Assembly: GCA_015039365.1 (NCBI GenBank)
Contig: WION01000232.1
Location: forward strand, 1 to 64,000
Direction of reading: 5' to 3'
Source: Amanita rubescens
Lineage: Eukaryota; Basidiomycota; Agaricomycetes; Agaricales; Amanitaceae
DNA length: 64,000 nucleotides
Positions within the stretch are counted from its first letter, which is position 1. Each line of letters starts with the position of its first letter. Shown piece after piece: positions 33,958 through 45,071 of this stretch. A model generated the notes under the pieces. It did not search any database. It saw only the letters and a program-made list of their open reading frames with translations, and had not been told where the DNA came from. The position numbers and the translations under genes were made by a program.

Positions 33958-35013
33958 AGTATGTTCTGCGGCTTTGGCAGCCTTTTTCTCGGCTGCATCT
34001 GCCTTTCGGCGTTCTCAGGTTCCTCTCCCAGTTAGGACCACGTGTTTGGCCCTCAACTTTACCCGGCCAATTTTGATTTGCCGGAGGAGCAGTAGGAGCC
34101 GGTGTCTGAGTGCCTTGTGGAGGCCTAGAATAAGGCCTCCCCCCACGTCCACGACCTGCTCCGCGGCCACGTCCGCGAGCACGTCCTCGTCCTCGACCAC
34201 GTACTTGTTGCCATGGTTGCTGCTGTTGTTGCGATGTATTAGCCAGTCGCGGCAGATTCAGGGTGCCTTCGGCGCCACTCATTCTGTATTAAGGGAAGTA
34301 TCCCTTGGATCGTAAGATCCGATGGTTCTGTTGTGGCTAGAACCACAGCGGCAAAATTGTCCCAATGACGGGGGACAGCTGAAAGTACAATCATTGCCTG
34401 TACATTTGCAGGCAATGTAATTCCGCTTGATGCTAAGCGGTTAATGATGGCGAGGAGGTCGTTTAAGGATTGTGTGGGATCCTTTTTATCTTGGAATTTC
34501 CAATTTATTGCTAATTGGAAATCATTGTAAATACCGGCAGATGTTGTCACACCGTATTGTTCTGCTAAGTTCTGCCATAGAACTCGGGCAGAAACTACAT
34601 GTTCATTAATCTGCTGTATAGTAGCAGTACATTTCATGTTTATGGATCCGAGGATGCGATCATCCTCGACGACCCAATCATCAAAGGCCTTTTTGATAGC
34701 CTCTGCATCATCAATCATTTGTTGAGTGATGGCGGGTTGTGCCGGTTGTGCCGGCATTGCGGGTATCGCATGTTCAGTTTCCGTTTCTGGAACTGCTGCT
34801 GTTGCTGGAACAGCTGGAACAAAGGCTTGAACCCCTGTGTCCAGGATAAAATTGTTCCAACGGCGTTATCCGTCTTGGACGAACATAATCGGTTTTTAGG
34901 TACCGATATAGACCTTTGGTTTGTAATAGGAAACGCATCATGCGTTCCCATTCTTTATAGTTAGTTCCATTCAAAACGGGAATGGAACTAGGAATCGTCA
35001 AGTCGTTAGACAT
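33917..35013 (-). pseudogene. gag: Copia-1 gag
   Basis: Starts at 35013 with MSNDLTIPSSIPVLNGTNYK, typical of the UBN2-type copia Gag (IPVLNGTNYKEWERMM). It changes frame near 34820, continues as 34757-34239 (AINWKFQDKKDPTQSLNDLL), and changes frame again near 34255 into a Gln run and an RGRGRG-rich segment. A further extra A near 34020 leads into the protease frame. No CCHC knuckle was seen; the RG-rich part may replace it in nucleic-acid binding. Confidence 0.8.
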
Positions 35014-35014
35014 G

Positions 35015-35566
35015 TTAGACGAGGAAGGCGGAGGTGATGATTATGATATAGGCGGTTAAAAGACGCCAAAAGAAACGGAAGTTTCTTTGATTTTCGAGGT
35101 TTTCAACCTCTTGGTTATCTCTTTCGAGATTATGGCGTGTACGCCTATTTGCTATGTGTTGGGCTACTGAAGTGCCCCTGGGTGGAATCCAAAGATCTAA
35201 GGTGGGTGAAACACCTTCTTCGATAGCTGCTTGTCTACGACGATGTATTATTTCGTCTTGCAAGGTACGACCGTTTCTAAGTCGCGCGGCTAGGAAGTGA
35301 TCTCTTCGATCGTGAACTGTGACAGGTCCACGAGTTGTGACACCAAATCTGGTATCAGAGTTGACAACACGAACTATCGTCCTAGAATAGGACGAAGATG
35401 GAATTGGTGCCGGTGTATCAATAAAAGTCCGGTCCCCTAAGATTAAGGGAAACGGTGGGATTGGAGCGTCGTAAGAAGGAGGTAATCTCCGGGCAGGAGG
35501 AAATGATTCTCCTTCGGCTTCGTAAACTGGTAGCGGAGTACTAGTTTCGGAATCCAGTTTTCTTTC
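35015..35566 (-). CDS. Copia-1 ORF-0, open frame before gag without ATG
   Basis: An open frame of 183 codons ends one base before the gag ATG. It contains no ATG. A stop just upstream is itself part of a good 3' splice site on the minus strand (AAATTCTCTTTTAG, AG at 35568-35567), so an upstream coding exon spliced to it is possible; I could not choose its donor. The product would be Pro/Ser-rich, then Arg-rich (HRRRQAA, NRRTRHN), and end in an aromatic-hydrophobic tail (WRLLTAYIIIITSAFLV) like a membrane anchor. The element has many one-base shifts, so the tail may be artefactual. Confidence 0.4.
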   Translation of the reverse strand, partial: ERKLDSETSTPLPVYEAEGESFPPARRLPPSYDAPIPPFPLILGDRTFIDTPAPIPSSSYSRTIVRVVNSDTRFGVTTRGPVTVHDRRDHFLAARLRNGRTLQDEIIHRRRQAAIEEGVSPTLDLWIPPRGTSVAQHIANRRTRHNLERDNQEVENLENQRNFRFFWRLLTAYIIIITSAFLV

Positions 35567-35569
35567 CTA

Positions 35570-36469
35570 AAAGAGAATTTAATGAGCTTAAAGCTTAATT
35601 AAAGCTAAAAGTCTAATTCAGTCTTTATTAAGTTATCCAGGGTGCCATAGACTAGAATGTCAGACTATATAGAGTTCCTCGGTTACGAGTACAGTCCATA
35701 TTCGGTTAAACCAACCGACCCTGAGTAACTTAGTTACAAGCCAAGCTTAGATAAAGCTCAGGTCCACAGGTCCACAGGTCCACTCGGTCTTGAAAGCTCG
35801 GATTATCCCTGAATGCTGTAAATGACATGCAAAGTCAATCGCATGGCTCAAGCGCTCTTGGGCGAACCACGGTTTTACCCGTTGCGATTGTAAATAGAAA
35901 TAATGTCTGGTCCATAAACCCCCCAGACCATTATATAAGCACGACCAGTAATCAATATGAAACTTCTAAATGGGATTATGGGATCACCATAGAGCCCAAA
36001 CTTAGAATGATCCTAACGATCATTCCGACTAAAGGAGTCCCTAAGGGCGCATCCTTAATAGACTGCGTGTACCACCCACAATGAGGTGTCAGCACGTCCT
36101 TTATACTAGAAGTTTCTATATACGAGCCATATTGTATTATAAAGCCTCTAAGGGGCTTATTATGGTATAGCGTGCAATGAATACCCCAGTCATCATCATG
36201 AGTGCGCAAGCGCTAAACACTCATGTGGGGGCCGACGTTGCCATGCCAGCGTCGAGAAACATAGGTAGTACCCTTATCCCTGGGTGTCTAGGAGATCCCC
36301 CTAAAGCCCTAGGGTCCGGGCGCATGTCATTAGCGCATATGCCATATCAAGGATTAGTGATATCAAGATGATAAGACCATATCAGGCTCGCTGCGATACT
36401 ATACCAGTGGGACATCATGTCGGATGACGAGCAAGCGAGCGGCGATGTGGGTCCTGGCAATATCGACGG
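35570..36469 (-). other. Copia-1 5' leader
   Basis: About 900 bp between the primer site and ORF-0. No conserved frame seen. It would include the proposed intron before ORF-0. Confidence 0.5.
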
Positions 36470-36483
36470 CGGGGCCCATAACC
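36470..36483 (-). other. Copia-1 primer-binding site for half initiator tRNA-Met
   Basis: GGTTATGGGCCCCG (minus strand) abuts the 5' LTR. Twelve of its bases are complementary to GGGCCCAUAACC, the anticodon arm of eukaryotic initiator tRNA-Met. Copia of Drosophila and Ty5 are primed by a cleaved half of this tRNA. Copia-2 has the same site. Confidence 0.75.
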
Positions 36484-36890
36484 TGACGAAGAAGACAGGT
36501 CTACGCGAGAGCGTGTCCACAGCATGAGCAGGTGCAATAGCTTACCTATTGCGATATGATCTTAGCACTACCCTTCGGCGTAGTAGTGATAGTAAGAGGA
36601 AGAGAATGGATTGTCCTATTCTACGATACAGGACAGGTTTATATACTAAGAGAGAACAAATATGTGTCTACATATGTGTAAGCGTATAGTATAGATGAGA
36701 AAGTATGGCGTGCTAAGCACACCATAAGATGTGACCATGAGTCTATCATGATGTCACCATGATATCATAATGAAGTCATTATGATGTCATCTCTATGTCA
36801 TACATAAAGGATGACGCGAGCAATATGAGTAACATTGATTGTAGTCAATCAGTAGTTAATCATTCTATAAATATAATTCTATATTTAACA
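36484..36890 (-). repeat. Copia-1 5' LTR
   Basis: Copy of 28730-29136 with one difference. Confidence 0.95.
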
Positions 36891-37589
36891 CCATATTCAG
36901 CTGGCACGGATGTCGCCTCTTCCTTGAGCATTGCTGAGATGCGCGCATCACCACCTGCCCCACAGCAGGCTCCAGACGGGAAGCATGTTTCCCCAACGAA
37001 TCAACCCATTCGCCGGAGGATTTCTCGCCAGGCATCGAATGGGAAGCATGTTTCCCCCACGAATCAGCCCATTCACCGGAGGATTTCTCGCCTAGCATCG
37101 AACAAGAGGCGAAAGAAACCAGCCAATTACCGCTGTCCCGACAAATCCTGCGATGCGGACTATACACAGAAGCATAACCTCAAGTGTTTGTACTTGGTCA
37201 CCTGATGTATTTCCCGATTAACATTGAAACGTGCAGATCACCTTAATATGCATAATAATCACCGACCTTATAAATGCAACTACAAGGATCAGGGCTGCGA
37301 CTTTGATGCAACGGCACCCAGCATCGTGGCGCGCCACAGTATTACTTGCGAACACAGGCTGAAGAATGCAGAAATTCGTATGGGTTGAGAGAGTGGACTG
37401 TATACTATTAATTCCTTTTTGATATGACCAACCTCAATTAGTATGCTTATATGTATATTCCGTAACCCCTCCAAGTGATTGTTCGGGGGAGCTATGGTTA
37501 CCATGAATCGAAACTTTGAGGTTCCCTATCTCGGCTCTGCACTGATCAACGAGAAACCTCATCTCTTGGCGGCGGGGAAGGTGGTGCAT

Positions 37590-38820
37590 GAAAGGGTGTG
37601 GTTGGTGAAGTGGCGGCGACGAAGAGAGGGAACACGGTGACTAGCGCGTTCTCGTCGCGCATATAACCCACAGTGTGCGTTTTAGAGCGCGGAGACATTC
37701 TGAGGCATCATTGAGATGCATGATGGTGATAATTTGTATGCATGTGTAGAAGTATCCGGTTGTGACTCAGTGTGAATTACGTTACAATGACATGCATGTT
37801 ACGTTGCATATTCTATGTGGACAGTTGGGAAGGTATCTTGAGGCGCAGAGCTAACTGTCGCTTGTTACGAGGAAAGGAGCCACGAGAGACAAGGCATCAG
37901 CTAGATTGATCCAAGCAGAAATCCAATCCATAGATAGCCAAATCTTGCGCTCCTGTATCATAGATACTATCTGGCGGAGTATGGCGAGCAGAGGAACGTC
38001 CCGATAAATAATAAAATGTTCAGCGTGGCGACTCAATGCGACCAATGTGCGAATGTCCATCTCTGCAACAACCATCTCTGTCTATTCGATTTCGCGGCTG
38101 TTCGCTTTCGAGCCTGGTTTGAGTTTCCAGGTCAATCAGCGATCAAGCATTCATATAGATGGTAATCGAGGGAATGAGTACATTCTACAATAAGGTTCTT
38201 CAAGCTTCGTGGTGTGGGAGGGGAGGCTCCGTCGAATCTGAGTACGCTGAAAGTTGTCGGTAACCGGGAGGTAGTACAGACCGCCAGCAGAACGTCAACG
38301 GGAGTTTCTTCGAGTCGGTTAATGACAGAATGGACCGGGATGTCAAAGGGGATGAACGATGCGGGGAAACGGTGAGGCGACCGGAGGTCAACACATGACG
38401 TGCTGTGTGAGTGGTCTAAGGTTTCACCGGTGAAACTTTCACCCGGCCCGTGTTGCATGATATTCAGAGGCGCCGTTAGTGCTTGTTTGGGTCACGCGGC
38501 AGGTACCAGGGGCGCTTGGGGGGGCGAAGCCAACACGAGGAGGGAAGGGAATAGCAGCCGGAGGAGAGCAGACAGAGGAGCAAGTGGCAGAAATGGGAGG
38601 AAGAGAGTTAAGCGTCATGAGCGGGGAACAGAACCACAACAGTCGAACAGTGATTCAAGAGTGATTCCACACCACAAGCGGGAGCGGTCGAAAGGGCAAG
38701 GTATACCGCAGAAAGGTAGAGCGCAACTATCGACGGGCGAGGAGCCTGTTAGTGAATCAGGTCTCCAATCTCTTGACAAGAATTAAAAAGGTCAAGACTT
38801 GACATTGTCTAGTTCAACTA
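37590..38820. repeat. Segmental duplication block, copy 1
   Basis: About 1.1 kb matches 58140-59230 in order, from TGGTTGGTGAAGTGGCGGCG to GACTTGACATTG. On the minus strand it has decayed coding sequence: FPASFIPFDIPVHSV in one part and a short RNase H-like piece in 37851-38075 (EMDIRTLVALS, then LADALS). The piece suggests retroelement origin. A perfect 16-bp palindrome (GTTTCACCGGTGAAAC, 38421-38436) is kept in both copies. Confidence 0.65.
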
Positions 38821-39500
38821 CGCACGTAGGCAGTCTAAAAGAATGTGAGTCATTGGAAGATAGACACTAGGGCACCGAGAGGGTCTCAATCTTGAGCGGC
38901 TCACGAGTGGTGGAACGTGGTGGAGATGAGGTACAATCGTTCAAAGGTTGCCGTCGTGGACGGAACGTTGCGTTCAGTTCTCCTCTTCAACTGGCGAGAC
39001 TGCGCCTGCCACGCTCTACCTTTCGCCTAACGCGTGTTAGGAGATTCGAAAACAGGCCAGAACTTCGGCGAAGTTGACGCATGCCCAGCAGTCACATCGT
39101 CACAAATATCACTGATGGGATCAATCTTTCTCGTAACCAGTCTCCGATTGTGCCGCACACAATCCAAGCTTCTTCTTGGAAAGCTCCCTCACTGACAGGC
39201 CCGGAACAATCGGGAACGCGTCGGCCTCGCGGGGTGCTCACTTCTCCAACACACGCTAAGCAAATCTCGCCCATTGAGGCTCAGAACAGAACCCAACCTT
39301 TTCCGTTCACGAAGGCGTGGCAGTCCCTCCGGACGATTGTGCCTCTCCACCGCGTCCCGCCACTCGGGAGCCATAGTGTCTATTCTCCCTGTCCCCGCTG
39401 TTTGTATTTTTTTTTTTTGATGACTAACCAGCTTACATTCCGCTTTTGGCTCGGGCGAAACAGGAACAATGACATGAGGACACACCTGTTTGTATGCATC
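38821..39500. other. No convincing gene
   Basis: Overlapping short frames on both strands near 39081-39518, without motifs. Confidence 0.4.
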
Positions 39501-39521
39501 TCTGTTGATCTAATCTAATCT

Positions 39522-40140
39522 ATGCGGGGTGCCAAATCATCTGTGGTTATGCGCGCTGTACCGCTGGCACTTTGACTCCCCTCTACATTACGCTCCAGGA
39601 AATATCAAGGCTTTGCCCGGTGAAAGATGCGCCTCGTTTTGGACGGCATCTACGTCGAATTCGACCCAGCCGCAAGGCCGCACTGGCAGTGCGATTTGCG
39701 TGCGCTTAGTTCATCTCGTGCCCTTTAAAGCAGATTTCAACTGACCATGCAATTGCCCCCGCCACCGGGGACACCCAGAATCATACTTTCATCAAGTCAA
39801 GTCATCCGCCTTCGGGAAGCATAGTGATATGCAGTGATCGCCCATGTAAGGAAACAGTGACAAGGGCCGTGTGCATGCAACGTTGTCAATATAATTATTC
39901 GGGGCACCAAGTAATTTAATCGTCCGTGATTATGCGCGCTGTATTCCCATTTTGAACGGCATCTGCTTCGAATTCGCAATAAGTATTAAGCCAATGATAA
40001 TGTGATTGGGTGTGCACGTGTCGGATTTCACAGCGAAACTCGTGAAGAAGGGTGAAGATCGCATTAAATAACGTCATCACATTCATCTATCATCGTTCTG
40101 GACCAACAAACCAGTGTTCTGTCGTGTATCTTTCAGTTTC
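39522..40140 (+). repeat. Unknown repeated block (two partial copies)
   Basis: Two related parts (39522-39745 and about 39895-40140) match 53516-54150. Shared features are GGGGCACCAAGT then GATTATGCGCGCTGTA, a GGCATCTAC-GAATTCG stretch, and CAAACCAGTG then TTTCAGTTTCTAGAT. The protein-like reading NIKALPGE, then LDGIYVEFDP, suggests an old coding sequence that has been duplicated. Identity unknown. Confidence 0.5.
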
Positions 40141-42033
40141 TAGATTTATTATTTGTCCAGTTGTGCGCAATCATGGAATGCAAATCAGTCGTTTGTTATT
40201 CAACATGAACTGTATCTAGAACAGATTCAAAGCCGCTCATCGTACAAAAAAGGACTCATGGAAAGCATTGTCAGTCCCAGCTTGAATTTCTCTTTTTGTT
40301 GTCATGTGCATGCAGGTTCCGAGGGAGTGATTCTCGCTGATTACTTGGAAGATGGAGACGCCGAGGTAGATGAAATGAGGTTGACGGTCGTAAGATCCCA
40401 ACCATAGTAGTGACTGGGGGGGGCACGGTACAATGTTGCCGCAGAATGCGCTGGGCTATGAAAGGAAAAATGTCCTGTAATTTTTCATTCCGCTTGATCC
40501 AAAGTATAATGTGTGAATGTGATAATTGTGGGGGACTCGCGGTCAAATGCGGTTAAAGTTCGCAAATTGACACAGCCACTGATCCAGGTCAAATCTAACC
40601 TTAAGTTGTTCACGACGCTCGTCACTGTCGGTGATACCATAATTTTAGCAGATGAGCTTGTTTCTTCAGTAGCTCCGGTTACAAATAAAAAACAATCGTC
40701 GACATACAGAAATGATCCAGCAGCCGCGATTCACCTCCGGATGTGGCAGAAAACAACGGTAAGCTACCAAGGGTCGTAGCGCTAAACTCTTTCCGGGTGG
40801 TCACCGACTGCGGCTTAAGGACGCTTGCTCCAGCGCGCGTCTCGCGTGAGAGTGTGGCAAATTGAACCCTAATAATGAGCACTCTCGAGCGGCTCGAGCG
40901 GACGTGAGAGAACTTAGTTCGGAAAAGAGAAATAGCCGAGAGTCACGCAACGCCAGTTGATGACGTATAGTAATGCAATTGTTCAATTCGATCAGTCTAC
41001 TCACACCCATGTTTGCAATCATTCGATCAACTTTTTGGGGTGCGCATGTTTGGAGTACTATCTAGTCAATGTTATCCCGGCTCGGGCCTTGCGGCAGTAG
41101 CCCATGCCCTCAAGTATAGAAATCCAGAATCCCTCATTACGTGGCACCCTTTTTTCTGCCTGTATGGCGTACACTGGTATGATATCGATCTTCCATGTTA
41201 GGAAGTCAGCTGTCTGCAAGTACGTACTACCTGCAAATATAGAACGTCCCAACAAGCTTGCCGTGGAACTCGTGGCAACCACCATCATAATTTAGCGACT
41301 CTTGCGCAAAATATGGATAGTATGGGTTCTTCAAGTTCATTACCGTTTATGAGTCCGATACAGTGGCATTAGCATTAAAGGTATGTTTCAATGTCATGTT
41401 CTGCTCACTTGATCGAATTGTCAGGGAAAGCATACGCTTCCTTCTCTCTTTGCCAAACTCGAACAATTTGCCTTGTCGTCCGATGTGCGATCCAGCTAGG
41501 AACAAGAGTAGTCGCACATACAAGATCATATGTCCTGTTGTTCAACGCCACGATCAATGCGGTCGATCAACGATCACAGTCAAAGTTAGGCTTAATTTTG
41601 TTTATTTATTCATGATTTACAGTTTCTGTGACGACCAGGTGGCTCCGTTTCTCAATCGTGCTTTAAGAATGTTGTCTTGCACATTCTCTCTTGTTATCTA
41701 TGATCAAATGCCTTGGTCTCCGCATCCCACTACTTCCAGGCGCGTGCAAGGCTGCATTGCTAGGCGCCGACCCTGGTGGCAGCTGCCTGCCGATCTAGCT
41801 CCAGGTTTCATCACCTTGTAGGTCCACGATTTTGGGCTATTCAATTGATGGATGTGCTGTGGTTAAGTTCTACAGCTATAGTGGAATGCATTCACATTCC
41901 TTCACACGTTAACTCGATACAAAAGCCTGTATTCGCCCGATGTGAACACTCTGCCTTCTCTGCTCTGGTATGGATCACTCATACTATTCCTGTAACATTT
42001 CGCGTTGCATACCCGCAAATAATCACCCTGACC
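40141..42033. other. Mostly no gene; weak reverse-transcriptase-like stretch and ZF-7 upstream region
   Basis: Minus strand at about 40525-40720 reads GSFLYVDDCFLFVTGATEE, with a YVDD motif, open but short and not matched to the other elements here. About 41390-41560 resembles the upstream modules of ZF-8 (54600-54720: TCTGCTCACTTGA, GCGATCCAGCTAGG). Confidence 0.35.
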
Positions 42034-42874
42034 ATGTTTTTTCCAGATTTTCTTCAAACAGGGTGCCAAGATATCCCGGATGAGGGAACGTCATTTATTG
42101 GTTCGGGATCCAACGACTTCTTTGGTGAGTCCCCCCTCTTTATTTATTTATTTCACGTCCCTACTGATTAGAGCTTCCGCTAATAGGCTTCAACTCATCC
42201 TTGACGACCCTCAACCCGGGTGAATCGTCAACAAAGTCACAACTTGGTACTACGATGTCGGCTGCAAGCGAGCGGCCTCCGTATGTGCTCAATTCACTTG
42301 GCAAAGAATCTGCCTTTTCTATACCCGGTGGAAATCTTGGGTGCAAGGTGTCTTACGATCATGGCTCTTGCTCCAGATATCCAGACAATGTAGCACCAAC
42401 CTCCCTACCACCGCATCCGATCACTGACAACGACAACCCCGGAAATCCCTCGCCATCCCTGCATACAGCTAGCATGGATGTCGCCTTTTTCAAAAGCTCT
42501 GCCGAGCTGTATAGATCGTCACCAGTCCCGCAGCCACCTCTGGACAGGATGTGTATTTCTCCGATGAGTCAGCACATTCCGAGAAATGCTGTTCGCCGGG
42601 CATCAAACATGAGGCGGACAAGACCAGCTAGTTATCGCTGTTTCCTCTGCGGTGCAGATTACACGAAAGCACACAACCTTGATTGTTTGTCGTTATTCAC
42701 TGATGTATTTCCCGACTGATATTGACACATGTAGATCACCTCAACGTGCACTTCGATCGCCGACCATATGATTGCGAGCACAAGCATGAGGGCTGCAATT
42801 TTAGTGCGGCGGCGCCCAGCACGGCGAGGCGTCACAGTAAAAGTTGTAAATATAATCCCAAGTTGAATACGTAG
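42034..42874 (+). CDS. ZF-7: C2H2 zinc-finger protein of the local array
   Basis: Exons 42034-42124, 42187-42684 and 42735-42874 sum to 729 nt (242 residues). This start (MFFPDFLQTGCQDIPDEG) lacks the Cys motif. An earlier ATG at 41970 (MDHSYYSCNISRC) resembles the family's usual exon 1 but is out of frame by one base, so the N terminus may be damaged or the start moved. Intron 1 is phase 1 after Gly (GTGAGT). The segment that is an intron in ZF-3 and ZF-5 is coding here. Finger 1 is CFLCGADYTK, then NLDYHLNVH, split by the usual GTTTGT intron. Finger 2 is C-x6-C-x12-H-x3-C. Basic NMRRTRP precedes the fingers. Confidence 0.72.
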
Positions 42875-44089
42875 TACTAGCAGATCCATTTTGACTCCTC
42901 CGTACGGCTCTACGGTGCGGGGACTTGGGGACCATAAACGTGCGGACAAGCGGTACATAACTAAGTAGCATGATTAGCAAGTACGTAAATCGAGGAGTCG
43001 GTAGAGGGTTCTCGCGAATGGACCGCGTTCCCACCGCGCAAGCACTAGCACTCTTCACCTCGCATGGATCGATGACATTCTTTTCATTTGCATGCTTTTC
43101 ATGAGCATTCAGGTACGAGTCCTAGGACAATTTACAGTCCCTTACACTGACCTCGCTGCCATATTTGATCATGCCGCGCCCCTCACGTTGATATCCTTTT
43201 GTCACGATACGGATGGTTTTTCGAGGGGAACAAAATTCTTCCCTGCGAGTCATGCTACATTCACAGTCTGGCGGACTATATACTTCTTACTGCCACTCGC
43301 GTTGCTCGTGCTTCACGATCATGCAAGGATGGTTTAGTCATCGTGGTTCATTCAATCGAATGTCAGGGCGCCCTCGCAGCTATTCTTCTGGAGTGTAGGC
43401 AAAGGTGGAACTCCCTACTAGTCACGTACGGTCGAGTCGGCTCATCGGACCTGCAGACGCATGTACATTCAATGTCTTCACCTCTTCACACCCTAGCGCG
43501 TAGGTACATGTGCGTTCCGCGTTTTTGTTCTATTATTAGCATCCCCTGCCAGGTATACGTGCACATGTCTAAGATTCTCTTATCCAAATGGTACCGGTAA
43601 ACGTGCATGATGGGCATGATTTTTATTAAGACGAACAGTGGATAAGGTTACAAGAATAACGTACTAAGATCATAAAACTAATATGCAAGCGAAATGGAGA
43701 TTGAGAAAAGGACATTCCAAACAATCAACCGCCGCCGTAGATAGCACATTTGCTCATGCATCCCCCTGGCGCCATAAGAAACTTAAGCGTGAGGCGATAG
43801 ATGGCAGAGCAGGAGAATTACATACCCCAACTTGAACCGGCAGGCAATCCACGTCACAGGCGTTATGAATCCGACGCACAACCCATGGTTCCCAAACACT
43901 GTTGCAAAGATCAACATGTCTTCGACCTTTGATTGTCACGATCTGCTTTTTAGCCTCATCAGTCGCAGAAGCACGGAAGGACGACTGTACGTAGAGGAAA
44001 TGTCAAACTTGAAAAGCACGAGTTTTATAGATGAACCAGATCGGTACCTGCAACGGCCTCGAGGGGGATCATAGAATTGGGTGAGTATT
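42875..44089. other. No convincing gene; ZF-7 downstream flank
   Basis: About 43060-43100 (GACATTCTTTTCATTTG) matches the 3' flank of ZF-8 at 56775. About 43640-43670 has GGATAAGGTTACAAGAA, related to the repeated tail at 50.2 and 62.7 kb. Frames at 43092-43600 and 43832-44074 are unsupported. Confidence 0.4.
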
Positions 44090-44600
44090 CGGATGCGCTA
44101 TGGTTACCCACGAGCCGATACTCGGAGGTCCCCTAAGTTGGGCCGCACATCCCAGAAGCTATGATTTCTTGGCGCGCGTCAAGGGCTAATAGGTAAGATC
44201 CCGTCTCTCAGGGTTCGTATTGGCCAAGGGAAGCCGAAACCCTTGCCGCAAGGCGATCAGGACAACTGAACGAACAGTTTGTCTGGATGTTCCCTTTCGA
44301 AGACACTTTGATAGGCGCCACGATCCGGCGATGGCGGTTGACTGTGTCATCGGTTTCTGGCCTGAATTTCTGGGGGCCCAGAGAGAGGAACGCCTCAGCC
44401 CAACTGTAGAATGGACTTGCAGCGGGTTGAAGTATCCCTGTTCGAAAACGAGAGCCTTATTGACTGTGCCGCAGGTCAACGAACCACATCGAATGATAGG
44501 GCATTCCGGACGGCGGACGCGTGTATGCCGTATTGTTTGCCATATATACGGTGGGTTCCACAAACCCGTGCAAAACTGGGCAGCTGGGCAACAGCGTGCG
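44090..44600 (-). pseudogene. DIRS-like reverse transcriptase fragment (N-terminal part)
   Basis: Aligns with 10-480: TTGATAGGCGCCACGAT, AAACCCTTGCCGCAAGGCGATCAGGA and GATGCGCTATGGTTACCCACGAG have close counterparts there. The minus strand gives VVLIALRQGFRLPLANT, matching VLIGLREGFWPFANT of the first copy. Stops and frame changes show it is decayed. Confidence 0.65.
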
Positions 44601-44781
44601 ACATCGGGCGGAGGGACCCAAGGGGGCGGTAGAAAGACGGGGGAGCAAGAGAGGTAGTAGCAGAAGCTGTCGCAACACGTGGCAGAAAATTATAAATAGT
44701 CTGAAAACAGTCATCTCTAGGATTATCTTCTACTTAAGGATAAGTTTCGAGGCGCTGATCGATCTCGGCAACTCGCCGATC

Positions 44782-45049
44782 TGTTGGCAGGGAAAATTTA
44801 CCGGGGCGAGATTCTAAGGAACGAGCCTCAGTTATGATATAAAGAACTTGTATTAAAGAGTGAACTACCTAAGGAACGACTGCGGTAAGATTAGTATGAG
44901 TGTAAACGAATGAATAGGTAGCAACTCACGCCTCAGTTATGATATAAAGAACTGAGGCGTGCAGGCGAACATTCGACGTATCAAATATCAATCAAATAAA
45001 CATGCACAAATATTGGACTTAGCCGTAGCGCAACGCTCGTACTCCAACA
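44782..45049 (-). repeat. Copia-2 3' LTR
   Basis: Ends TGTTGGCAGG and CTCCAACA. It contains a 24-nt motif GCCTCAGTTATGATATAAAG... at 44825-44848 and again inside a perfect 12-bp-stem hairpin at 44927-44961 (CACGCCTCAGTT / AACTGAGGCGTG). Confidence 0.95.
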
Positions 45050-45071
45050 CTCCCCTTCGAGCTGAGCAATA

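Larger units (their letters stand above)
28730..36890 (-). mobile_element. Full-length Ty1/copia element (copia-1)
   Basis: 8161 bp, read on the minus strand, with 407-bp LTRs and target duplication CCATA (28725-28729 and 36891-36895). The LTRs differ at one base (29068 G, 36822 A), again a CpG. Gag and pol are present but carry about seven frameshifts and one TGA. The leader before gag is long (about 1.47 kb) and holds an extra open frame. The insertion splits exon 2 of ZF-6. Confidence 0.95.
19439..37388 (+). pseudogene. ZF-6: zinc-finger gene split by two retrotransposons
   Basis: Exon 1 is 19439-19631 (with CELCIAGLCLEH). The gypsy element lies in intron 1. Exon 2 resumes at 28129, is cut at 28729 by the copia element and continues at 36896-37185. 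Exon 3 is 37237-37388. Skipping both elements and one copy of each target duplication gives 1236 nt, an exact open frame of 411 residues, so the gene was intact when each element landed. Exon 2 holds repeated PHxLPLGGE blocks and a 21-residue tandem repeat before finger 1 (CPDKSCDADYT, then NLKYHLNMH). Finger 2 is C-x6-C-x12-H-x3-C. Whether any product is made is unknown: the gypsy could in principle be spliced out, but the copia lies within an exon. Confidence 0.75.

Noticed and set aside
40525..40720. Reverse transcriptase gene (YVDDCF, minus strand)
   Set aside because: Only the short motif is convincing; no neighbouring motifs, and it does not align with the elements here. Kept only as a weak remark.
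44186..44657. Two opposite frames of 125 and 145 codons
   Set aside because: Both lie on the decayed DIRS-like fragment and are shadows of it.
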